A DNA stretch of 45,988 bases from Emergencia sp. (GTDB taxonomy: Bacteria > Bacillota > Clostridia > Peptostreptococcales > Anaerovoracaceae), in contig JALEOD010000047.1 of the NCBI GenBank assembly GCA_022767345.1, forward strand, positions 1-45,988. The letters run 5' to 3'. Both the position numbers and the translations under genes were made by a program. Of the stretch, positions 34,290 through 40,907 are shown in pieces (position 1 is the stretch's first letter; each line of letters opens with the position of its first letter). The notes beneath the pieces were generated by a model. The model was not told the origin of the DNA. It worked only from the letters and a program-made list of their open reading frames with translations, and did no database searches.

Positions 34290-34688
34290 ATGGCTAAAAC
34301 TGCTAAAAAGGTAGTTAGAAAAAAGAAAAGAGAACGTAAGAACATTGAAAAAGGCCAGGCACATATCCAATCCACCTTTAACAATACTTTAGTAACTCTT
34401 ACAGATATGGACGGAAACGCACTTTCCTGGTCCAGCGCAGGATCCCTGGGTTTCAAGGGTTCCAGAAAGTCTACTCCATTCGCTGCACAGATGGCTGCTG
34501 AAGAAGCAACCAAGGGTGCACTGGAACACGGCTTAAAGACAGTTGAAGTTTATGTAAAGGGTCCAGGATCCGGAAGAGAAGCTGCTATCAGAGCACTGCA
34601 GGCAGCTGGTCTTGAAATCACTATGATTAAGGATATCACACCGATTCCGCACAACGGATGCAGACCGCCAAAGAGAAGAAGAGTCTAA
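34290..34688 (+). CDS. rpsK: 30S ribosomal protein S11
   Basis: This 132-residue platform protein lies by the Shine-Dalgarno helix. [20 protein letters not shown] and the C-terminal [17 protein letters not shown] are canonical. Confidence 0.97.
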   Translation: MAKTAKKVVRKKKRERKNIEKGQAHIQSTFNNTLVTLTDMDGNALSWSSAGSLGFKGSRKSTPFAAQMAAEEATKGALEHGLKTVEVYVKGPGSGREAAIRALQAAGLEITMIKDITPIPHNGCRPPKRRRV

Positions 34689-34710
34689 TTGAAGGGAGGA
34701 GTAATATAAC

Positions 34711-35331
34711 ATGGCAAGATATACAGACGCTAACTGCAGATTATGCAGAAGAGAAGGCCAGAAGCTTTTCTTGAAAGGTGAAAGATGCTATAGCGGCAAA
34801 TGCGCAATTGAGAAGAGAAATTACGCTCCCGGTCAGCACGGTCAGTCCAGAAAGAAAGTATCTGACTACGGACTGCAGCTGCGTGAAAAGCAGAAGGCAA
34901 AGAGATTCTACGGAATGCAGGAAAAGCAGTTTAGAAATTTATTTGATAAAGCTGCTAGAAAACAGGGTAAGACCGGTGAAAACTTACTGATCTTATTAGA
35001 AACAAGACTGGACAACGCAGTTTACAGATTGGGTTTTGCATCTTCCAGAAAAGAAGCAAGACAGCTGGTTGTTCACGGACATTTCACTGTAAACGGCAAG
35101 AAAGCGACAGCTCCATCTATGCAGCTGAAAGCTGGCGATGTCATTAAAGTTAAGGAAAAGAGCACAAGCTCCCCTAAATTTAAGGAAATCAAGGAAATGT
35201 CAATCACTGTACCTTCATGGATGGCAGTAGACGTTGAAAAATTAGAAGGTAAAGTTGTTGCTATGCCAACAAGAGAAGATATCGATACTCCGGTTGCAGA
35301 GCACTTAATCGTCGAATTGTACTCCAAGTAA
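34711..35331 (+). CDS. rpsD: 30S ribosomal protein S4 (zinc form)
   Basis: This 206-residue assembly initiator has an N-terminal zinc cluster from CRLC and CYSGKC (four cysteines). [20 protein letters not shown] starts the S4 RNA-binding domain. In clostridia rpsD is in this operon, unlike Bacillus. Its stop codon lies in a stem (CCAAGTAA 35324-35331 with TTACTTGG 35353-35360). Confidence 0.97.
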   Translation: MARYTDANCRLCRREGQKLFLKGERCYSGKCAIEKRNYAPGQHGQSRKKVSDYGLQLREKQKAKRFYGMQEKQFRNLFDKAARKQGKTGENLLILLETRLDNAVYRLGFASSRKEARQLVVHGHFTVNGKKATAPSMQLKAGDVIKVKEKSTSSPKFKEIKEMSITVPSWMAVDVEKLEGKVVAMPTREDIDTPVAEHLIVELYSK

Positions 35332-35380
35332 ACCAGCGGCGTAAAACCGGTATTACTTGGAATAAGAAGGAGGGTTTTTA

Positions 35381-36325
35381 GTGATAGAAATCGAAAAACC
35401 AACAATCACTAAGTTTGTGGACGAAGACGGTACTTACGGCAAATTTGTCGTAGAACCTCTTGAAAGAGGTTATGGTACAACACTGGGTAACTGCATGAGA
35501 AGAATTCTCTTGAGTTCACTTCCGGGTGCTGCTGTAACTTCTGTAAAAATCGACGGAATACTTCACGAGTTTTCAACGATACCAGGTGTCAAGGAAGACG
35601 TAACAGAAATCATCTTAAACTTAAAGAAACTTGCTGTAAGACTGAACGGCGATAATACAAAGCGTGTCATCATCAATGCAGTTGGTCCGAAAGTTGTAAC
35701 AGCTGCGGACATCATTGGTGATTCCGAAATGGAAATTTTTAATCCTGAGCTGCATATTGCAACACTGGAAGAAAATGCTACCCTTGTAATGGAAATCAAC
35801 CTCGCAAGAGGCAGAGGCTATGTGCCTGCTGACCAGAACAAGACTGAGAGCACACCGATTTCAGTCATTCCGGTTGACTCTATCTATACACCTGTAAGAA
35901 AAGTCAACTATACAGTAGAAAATACAAGAGTTGGTCAGGTCACTGACTTTGACAGACTGAATCTGGAAATCTGGACCGACGGTTCCATCACACCGGAGGA
36001 AGGCGTATCCATCGGAGCGAAGATTATGCAGGAACACCTGAATCTCTTCATTCAGCTGGACGACTCCACTGACGGCATGGAAATCATGGTTGCAAAAGAA
36101 GAAGACCAGAAAGAAAAAGCGCTGGAAATGACAATTGATGAACTGGAACTTTCTGTTCGTTCCTTCAACTGTCTGAAGAGAGCAGCGATTAACACTGTTG
36201 AAGAACTGACCGAACGCACCGAAGAGGATATGATGAAGGTTAGAAACCTTGGTAAGAAGTCCCTCGACGAAGTGAAAGCAAAGTTAGAAGAATTAGGCCT
36301 TGGTCTGAAACCAAGCGACGATTAA
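35381..36325 (+). CDS. rpoA: RNA polymerase alpha subunit (GTG start)
   Basis: This 314-residue protein has an N-terminal assembly domain ([20 protein letters not shown]) and a C-terminal domain that binds UP elements and activators ([20 protein letters not shown]). GTG at 35381 is the start, after [20 protein letters not shown] fits the family. A 49-base spacer with the stem around the rpsD stop lies ahead. Confidence 0.97.
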   Translation: MIEIEKPTITKFVDEDGTYGKFVVEPLERGYGTTLGNCMRRILLSSLPGAAVTSVKIDGILHEFSTIPGVKEDVTEIILNLKKLAVRLNGDNTKRVIINAVGPKVVTAADIIGDSEMEIFNPELHIATLEENATLVMEINLARGRGYVPADQNKTESTPISVIPVDSIYTPVRKVNYTVENTRVGQVTDFDRLNLEIWTDGSITPEEGVSIGAKIMQEHLNLFIQLDDSTDGMEIMVAKEEDQKEKALEMTIDELELSVRSFNCLKRAAINTVEELTERTEEDMMKVRNLGKKSLDEVKAKLEELGLGLKPSDD

Positions 36326-36369
36326 TTATTTGCATAGACAGACAATAACATAGTGAAAGGAGAATTGAT

Positions 36370-36711
36370 ATGCCAGGATATAGAAAACTGGGCAGACCTA
36401 CTGCTCACAGAAAAGCTATGCTGAGAAATCTGGTAACCGATCTGTTCAGAGAAGGTAGAATTTCTACTACTGACTGCAGAGCTAAGGAAGCTAGAAGAGA
36501 AGCAGAAAAGCTGATTACACTTGCAAAGCGCGGCGACCTTCACGCAAGAAGACAGGCGCTGGCATACATCTACGACGAAAGCGTAGTAAGCAAGCTGTTT
36601 GAAGAAATCGCACCGAAGTATGCTGACAGAAACGGTGGATATACAAGAATTCTGAAGCTGGGACCTAGGAGAGGCGACTGCGCTGAAGTAGTGTTCTTAG
36701 AATTAGTATAA
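36370..36711 (+). CDS. rplQ: 50S ribosomal protein L17
   Basis: This 113-residue protein carries [20 protein letters not shown] and the C-terminal [20 protein letters not shown], both diagnostic. It is the last gene of the ribosomal cluster; the usual followers in many Firmicutes (ecfA1, ecfA2, ecfT, truA) are not here. Confidence 0.97.
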   Translation: MPGYRKLGRPTAHRKAMLRNLVTDLFREGRISTTDCRAKEARREAEKLITLAKRGDLHARRQALAYIYDESVVSKLFEEIAPKYADRNGGYTRILKLGPRRGDCAEVVFLELV

Positions 36712-36734
36712 TTATCAGCTTAAGATGAAACATG

Positions 36735-36770
36735 AAAACCCTGCAAGGTTAGTCCTGCAGGGTTTTGTGC
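36735..36770 (+). terminator. Terminator of the ribosomal protein cluster
   Basis: AAAACCCTGCA (36735-36745) pairs with TGCAGGGTTTT (36756-36766), with the T-run forming part of the stem. Confidence 0.85.
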
Positions 36771-36790
36771 TATGGTGACAGGTGCTTTCT

Positions 36791-37678
36791 TTAGTAGGCT
36801 TTGCTGTATTTAAGGTAGTACTCCTGCGCTTTCTCTTCGCTCAGAGAGAAGTACTTTTGCAGTTTGGCGAGAATCTGCGCCTGGGTCTTTCCTTCTTCCA
36901 GATTATCTGAAATCAAAGCGAGAATGCCTTGTTCTCTGCCTTCTCTCACAGCAATACTCCGTTCGGTTGCACGGTCGTGTTTTGCCATCTCTTCATGCCA
37001 TAAAAGAACTTCCAGGACTTCATCGTCTGTAACATTTTTGTATACCTGATCGGACATGTGAATCGCCTCCTCGTCAGTTTCTAAGAGTTTCGCGACATAG
37101 TCTTCTTTCTGGTCATCGCCGACATATTTCAGATAGGTGCAGAACTGTTCCAGCGGGGTCATCAGGCAGGGAGCCTTATCCTGCAGTTTGCCCAGCTCCA
37201 GAAAGTGAATTTCCAGTCTGTCTGTCAAGGCGTAACCGTATGTCTCCTCTGCCATGATGAATCGGGTATGAAAATCAGGAATATTTCTGAACTGTATACC
37301 ATTGACAAAGGAGATGACTACGTTTTTCTTCATTTTATCATAGTTTTCCCCGGAATCCAATGACGAATTTGCCATGCGGCAGCCGTACAGCAAGGTACGG
37401 TTTCCAAAGTCCTCCTGTACTTTATTCTGCATCTCTACGTTAAACTGCTCCCCGGCAAGAGTTTTCGCACGGATATCCATAATAGTGCCTTTATCGCCGG
37501 GCTTAAAGCCTTTATGTACACTGTTCAGGACAGTAACCTCGGTGATTGGATCGGCTTTGCGGTCCAGAACCAGATTCAGCAGCGCGATGAGAGCCCGGCG
37601 GGATGCCTCTGTGTCGGAAGCATAAACGTAGTGAAAGACCAGATCATCGGTCAGGCGCAATTGTAATTTTTGTTTCAT
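36791..37678 (-). CDS. Rpn-family nuclease (PD-(D/E)XK, formerly 'putative transposase')
   Basis: This 295-residue protein belongs to the recombination-promoting nuclease (Rpn)/PDDEXK_2 family. The opening LTDDLVFHYVYASDTEASRR, the DIRAKTLAGEQFNVEMQ block (catalytic D, then ExQ) and NRTLLYGCRMANS are the family core. The rest contains a helical C-terminus with REGREQGILALISDNLEEGK, a motif common in these proteins. Studied members cut DNA and promote RecA-independent recombination; many copies per genome are usual in clostridia. AAAGGGGAC precedes the ATG on the minus strand. It converges on the ribosomal cluster terminator. Confidence 0.85.
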   Translation of the reverse strand: MKQKLQLRLTDDLVFHYVYASDTEASRRALIALLNLVLDRKADPITEVTVLNSVHKGFKPGDKGTIMDIRAKTLAGEQFNVEMQNKVQEDFGNRTLLYGCRMANSSLDSGENYDKMKKNVVISFVNGIQFRNIPDFHTRFIMAEETYGYALTDRLEIHFLELGKLQDKAPCLMTPLEQFCTYLKYVGDDQKEDYVAKLLETDEEAIHMSDQVYKNVTDDEVLEVLLWHEEMAKHDRATERSIAVREGREQGILALISDNLEEGKTQAQILAKLQKYFSLSEEKAQEYYLKYSKAY

Positions 37679-37888
37679 GTAGTCCCCTTTCTTTTCAAAT
37701 AGATAAAATAGAATTACAAAAACGAAAAAAGAGAAAATGACAAAACAGTAAAAGTTTGCCTTTTTCTCCTTATACTAATTTTAGCATGAAAAAATCCCCT
37801 AATCAATACAAATTTTAGAATAAATTACATTTTAAGGAAAACAATGCGCTTTGTGAGTTGCCGTGCTGCAATAAAAAAATTAGTATAC
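37679..37888. other. AT-rich gene-free stretch
   Basis: This is the upstream region of the Rpn gene. Nothing beyond AT-rich sequence and short poly-A/T runs can be identified; no clear promoter for the minus-strand gene was found. Confidence 0.5.
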
Positions 37889-37940
37889 GTCAAGTTATTT
37901 TAGAGGTTTTTGTGTCAAGCGTTATTTTAGAGGTTTTTGT
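37889..37940 (+). repeat. Tandem direct repeat ahead of the riboswitch promoter
   Basis: GTTATTTTAGAGGTTTTTGT occurs at 37894-37913 and exactly again at 37921-37940, each preceded by GTCAA or GTCAAGC. The second copy runs into the -35 box. It may be a duplicated regulatory site or a scar of a mobile-element end. Confidence 0.8.
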
Positions 37941-37968
37941 TGACAGAGATGGAATACGGTGATATACT
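37940..37968 (+). promoter_or_regulatory. SigA promoter of cobalamin riboswitch 1
   Basis: TTGACA (37940-37945), a 17-base spacer and TATACT (37963-37968). Confidence 0.85.
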
Positions 37969-38004
37969 AAATTGACAAATTAAATTATGAGTTCTGTGTT
38001 CTCT

Positions 38005-38175
38005 GTCTGTCATGCTTTGCAGCAGAGCTAAGATGGAAGCAGGTGAAAGTCCTGCACGGTCCCGCCACTGTAATTGGGGAGCGTTTGTTTACCAGTCATT
38101 TGGACTATCCACTGGAAACGGGAAGGAGAAACATGCGCATTAATCCATAAGTCAGGAGACATGCATAGAATGGTT
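38005..38175 (+). promoter_or_regulatory. Cobalamin riboswitch 1
   Basis: Conserved parts of the cobalamin (B12) aptamer are present in order. These are GCAGGTGAAAGTCCTGC (about 38039-38055), the core CCCGCCACTGTAA (38061-38073), a CCAGTC/ACTGG stem, GGGAAGG and the B12 box AAGTCAGGAGACATGC (38149-38164). CATGC/GCATG arms near the ends form the closing stem. It is followed 60 bases on by a terminator, so B12 should switch transcription off. The gene it once led into now lies beyond the IS110 element. Confidence 0.9.
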
Positions 38176-38224
38176 TTGGCTGACGAAGGATCAGTAAGAA
38201 ACAAGAGAGTTGGCAGGAATATGG

Positions 38225-38253
38225 CTGCATCGTGGTTGCGATGCAGTTTTTTG
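38225..38253 (+). terminator. Riboswitch 1 expression-platform terminator
   Basis: CTGCATCG (38225-38232), a TGGTTG loop and CGATGCAG (38239-38246), followed by TTTTTT. Confidence 0.9.
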
Positions 38254-38436
38254 ATTGCATAAAAGGAAAGACTAACTATTAAAAGTCAAGTCCCAAAATG
38301 ATATTTTTTGAATAAAGTACAGAAATGTATTTTAGATATACTTTGAACTCAGTTAGAGTTCCTTGAACCTTGAAAACTGCATGACAAAAAGAGCATCGTG
38401 ATAGGTGCTCAAAAAGGAGTATTGAATTAGAATTCA

Positions 38437-39612
38437 TTAAGCTGCTTTGATGTATTGCTGCTTTGTTTTTTCAAGATGATAAATCACTCGAACCAGCTTT
38501 TTTACAGCATGTGATATGGCAACATTGTAATGCTTACTTTCCGCTCGTTTCTTAGCGAGATAGGCTGAAAATGTCGGATCCCAGTGGCAGACATACTTGG
38601 CTGCATTGTACAGAGCATATCGAAGGTATCTGGAACCACGTTTTTCCATATGTGAGTATGCACCATTCAGTTGCCCAGATTGATATGTTGATGGCGAAAA
38701 GCCAGCGTAGGCTAAGATTTTATCAGGAGAATCAAAACGATTGAAATCACCAATCTCGGCAATAATCATGGCTCCCATGCGATAATTAATTCCGGGAATG
38801 CTAAGAATTGGAGAGTTGATATCATCCATAATGATTTTGATCTGATTTTCGATTTCATCAATCTCTGAATCAAGTTCTTGAATGAGCTTGATGGTGTGCT
38901 TTAATTCAAGAGATTTGGCTGGCATATTTGAGCCGATAGAAGCTCTTGCAGCTTCTCTGAAAGTAATGGCAGTATCTTTACCATATCGACCTTTAGAGGC
39001 TTCTGAAAGAAGATTTGTAAGTCTGGTAAGATGTGCACTGGCTACATGTTTGGCACCGGGAAATTCAGAGAGCATTGCATAAACGGATGCCATATGAAGT
39101 GTTGGCACAAGTTTTTCTAATTCAGGGAATAAAATACAGACAAGTCTTGAAACGGAAGTTTTCAGCTTGGCACGTTCTTTCACTTTATCAAAACGATAAC
39201 GGGTTAATGACTTTAGCTCCTCGTTGTGGTAAGATATGTCTGAGTAGGACTTTAAGTTCACATCAGACATGAGCATGGAAGCAATCGTGCGGGCATCTAC
39301 CTTATCCGTTTTCGTCTGTCTAAGGCTTAGACTTTTTCTGTACAGATTTATATGTAACGGATTGATAACATAGGCGAGCAAACCTTTATCAATGAGATAG
39401 CCAAGAAGATTGTAACTATAGTGTCCAGTGGCTTCCAGTCCTACTTTTACTTTTGTTACATCATTCATAACAGATAGAATCTTTTGATAAAGTTCATTAA
39501 AATCATCTAAGTTGTTGGTGATGGTAAATGCTTTAAACAGCACTTCTCCATCCGAGTTGGTGATAAAGCAATCATGCTTGTCCTTAGCAACATCAATTCC
39601 TACGTAAATCAT
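38437..39612 (-). CDS. IS110-family transposase (DEDD, bridge-RNA guided type)
   Basis: This 391-residue recombinase has an N-terminal RuvC-like DEDD domain: GIDVAKDKHD (first Asp), VGLEATGHY (Glu) and TKTDKVDARTIA (Asp pair). The C-terminal Transposase_20 domain follows, with ILSIPGINYRMGAMIIAEIG and GFSPSTYQSGQLNGAYSHME, where the conserved nucleophilic serine lies. The frame is uninterrupted and AAAGGAGA precedes the ATG, so it looks active. IS110 enzymes use an RNA from their own noncoding end to choose donor and target sites. Confidence 0.93.
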   Translation of the reverse strand: MIYVGIDVAKDKHDCFITNSDGEVLFKAFTITNNLDDFNELYQKILSVMNDVTKVKVGLEATGHYSYNLLGYLIDKGLLAYVINPLHINLYRKSLSLRQTKTDKVDARTIASMLMSDVNLKSYSDISYHNEELKSLTRYRFDKVKERAKLKTSVSRLVCILFPELEKLVPTLHMASVYAMLSEFPGAKHVASAHLTRLTNLLSEASKGRYGKDTAITFREAARASIGSNMPAKSLELKHTIKLIQELDSEIDEIENQIKIIMDDINSPILSIPGINYRMGAMIIAEIGDFNRFDSPDKILAYAGFSPSTYQSGQLNGAYSHMEKRGSRYLRYALYNAAKYVCHWDPTFSAYLAKKRAESKHYNVAISHAVKKLVRVIYHLEKTKQQYIKAA

Positions 39613-39639
39613 AAAAATCTCCTTTGAAATGTATTTGAT

Positions 39640-39800
39640 ACTGTTTTAGAACCACAGGATGCTCCTTGCGATTGTAACCTCGTTCTAAATAAACCGTCAT
39701 GCGGTATCTAACTGATTAACAAATGAACAAAGAGACTGTGGTTGGAGCCTTTCCTAAACCATCAAGTGGTAGGAGTGATAAACCAATCCACAGTATCTTA
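39640..39800 (-). ncRNA. Candidate bridge RNA of the IS110 element
   Basis: Upstream of the transposase the minus strand can fold into two internal-loop stems. One uses plus-strand 39735-39745 (ACTGTGGTTGG) with 39783-39794 (CCAA T CCACAGT) and encloses a 37-base loop. The second uses AGAAC..AGG (39648-39658) with CCT..GTTCT (39678-39686). A small ACCG/CGGT hairpin (39693-39705) lies between. Two-loop architecture matches known bridge RNAs (target-binding and donor-binding loops). The exact ends are not visible. Confidence 0.5.
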
Positions 39801-39911
39801 TATATCATAGTCGAACCTACAGAAGAGGTAAAGAAAAGACTATGATTTAATAGTTAAAAGACCTTGGAGAGGGTCTCTAAAAACTACTACTATATAATAC
39901 GAGGAAAGATA

Positions 39912-40487
39912 GTGAACGTAAATTGGTTTAAAAACCCGGATCATGTTGTATATGCCGACGCGCAGGAGTTTGTTGATAACTTCGCTAAAGAAACGGGAAT
40001 CAGCGATTTAAAAAAGAAAATCGAGGATTTTGAGGCAAATCCGGAGCCCGATGGTGTGATTCTGAAAGGACGGAAGAGAACTTCCATCAAGCTTTTTATC
40101 CCGGACATGGTCTTTGATGAGCATATTGATATGGGGGAGAATGTCTGGGTGTATATGGGCGAGAACTATGAGTGCTACTGTCTGTATAATATTAGCGATC
40201 GTGGCTTTTTTCCTGAAACCGAGAATTTTAAGTTTTTTTCACATCGGGAATGCGAATATTTCCCGTGCCATGAAACAAAAGAGACGGAAACATTTAACTG
40301 TTTGTTCTGCTATTGTCCTCTCTATGCCATGGGCAGAGACTGCGGTGGCAATTACTACTATACCCCGGATGGCGTAAAAGACTGCAGCGGCTGTTTGGTA
40401 CCCCATAGAAAGGATAATTTTGATTATATGATGGCGCGCCTTGCCAAATTTCATAGGAACTTGCAGTTGGCAGAAAAGGAAAGTTAA
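39912..40487 (+). CDS. Protein with Cys-rich small domain, B12-associated
   Basis: This is a 191-residue cytoplasmic protein. Residues about 1-115 are of unknown fold. The C-terminal part, from HRECEYFPCHE through FNCLFCYCPLYAMGRDCGGN to KDCSGCLVPH, is the 'cysteine-rich small domain' with about ten closely spaced cysteines, probably a metal or Fe-S site. From memory this domain is found beside or fused to cobalamin-biosynthesis enzymes such as CobD-type decarboxylases. The start is the GTG at 39912, with GAGGAAAG just before it; the frame opens further upstream only with TTG. Before the IS110 insertion it would have been the gene directly under riboswitch 1. Confidence 0.75.
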   Translation: MNVNWFKNPDHVVYADAQEFVDNFAKETGISDLKKKIEDFEANPEPDGVILKGRKRTSIKLFIPDMVFDEHIDMGENVWVYMGENYECYCLYNISDRGFFPETENFKFFSHRECEYFPCHETKETETFNCLFCYCPLYAMGRDCGGNYYYTPDGVKDCSGCLVPHRKDNFDYMMARLAKFHRNLQLAEKES

Positions 40488-40491
40488 AAAG

Positions 40492-40520
40492 CTGAAAATT
40501 AAATAGAGTTCTTTTATAAT
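40492..40520 (+). promoter_or_regulatory. Promoter of cobalamin riboswitch 2
   Basis: CTGAAA (40492-40497), a 17-base spacer and TATAAT (40515-40520), directly after the Cys-rich gene. Confidence 0.6.
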
Positions 40521-40527
40521 GTGGTCA

Positions 40528-40665
40528 CGAAGGGTTGATATCGTTCTCTTTGAAGGATATCAAACAGCGGACGTGTCAAATGACAAGCCGGTGAGAATCC
40601 GGCACAGTCTTACCTCTACTGTATTCGGTTCATGCCGTAAGTCAGGATTGTCAGCCGCATTGTAG
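40528..40665 (+). promoter_or_regulatory. Cobalamin riboswitch 2 (divergent core)
   Basis: A perfect TTGATATC/GATATCAA stem (40535-40542 with 40556-40563) is followed by GCCGGTGAGAATCCGGC (40587-40603), a core reading CTTACCTCTACTGTA where the usual form is CCCGCCACTGTA, and the B12 box AAGTCAGGATTGTCAGCC (40639-40656). The order and spacing fit a cobalamin aptamer with a variant core. A long terminator hairpin follows, so it should also be an OFF switch. Confidence 0.82.
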
Positions 40666-40681
40666 GTTCAGCATCGAGGTG

Positions 40682-40785
40682 GAATGCTCTATCAGCTGCG
40701 ATTCTCCGGTTAAAGAAAAGGAGAGGTGTTTTTGATGTGTAAAAGAGCATCTGTCGCAGCTTATAAAGGAGCATTCTTTTTGTTT
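40682..40785 (+). terminator. Riboswitch 2 expression-platform terminator
   Basis: GAATGCTC (40682-40689) pairs with GAGCATTC (40769-40776), which precedes TTTTTGTTTG. Inside, AGCTGCGA (40694-40701) pairs with TCGCAGCT (40754-40761), and TCTCC/GGAGA forms an inner stem. The hairpin is unusually long. Confidence 0.8.
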
Positions 40786-40907
40786 GTGCGATGTGGAAAG
40801 GAGGAATGTCTGCTGGACAGAGATTAATGTTGACATAAATCAAATACTATGAATCAAAAGAGAAAGGAGCGAGAGATATATTTTATAAGTATATCAAATA
40901 AGAAATT

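Larger units (their letters stand above)
38271..39860 (-). mobile_element. IS110-family insertion sequence (ends approximate)
   Basis: The element contains one transposase gene and, upstream of it, about 220 bases of structured noncoding sequence, the layout of the IS110 subgroup. There are no terminal inverted repeats, as is usual. Ends are uncertain. The two flanks share AAAGGAAAGACTA (38262-38274) and AAAGAAAAGACTA (39831-39843, one mismatch), and TTAAAAG (38279-38285 and 39854-39860), so the left end lies within 38262-38286 and the right end within 39831-39860. This gives a length near 1.57 kb. It sits between a riboswitch terminator and the Cys-rich gene. Confidence 0.8.

Noticed and set aside
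38074-38262. 62-codon frame over riboswitch 1
   Set aside because: It lies across the conserved aptamer and terminator, which fully explain the sequence.
38341-38400. CCTTGAAAACTGCAT resembling an rRNA spacer motif
   Set aside because: No rRNA or tRNA sequence is nearby; it lies in the noncoding end of the IS110 element and the likeness is short.
39893-39898. TATAAT box just before the Cys-rich gene
   Set aside because: No -35 box at 16-18 bases; the nearest TTGGAG is 23 bases away, so I did not call a new promoter.
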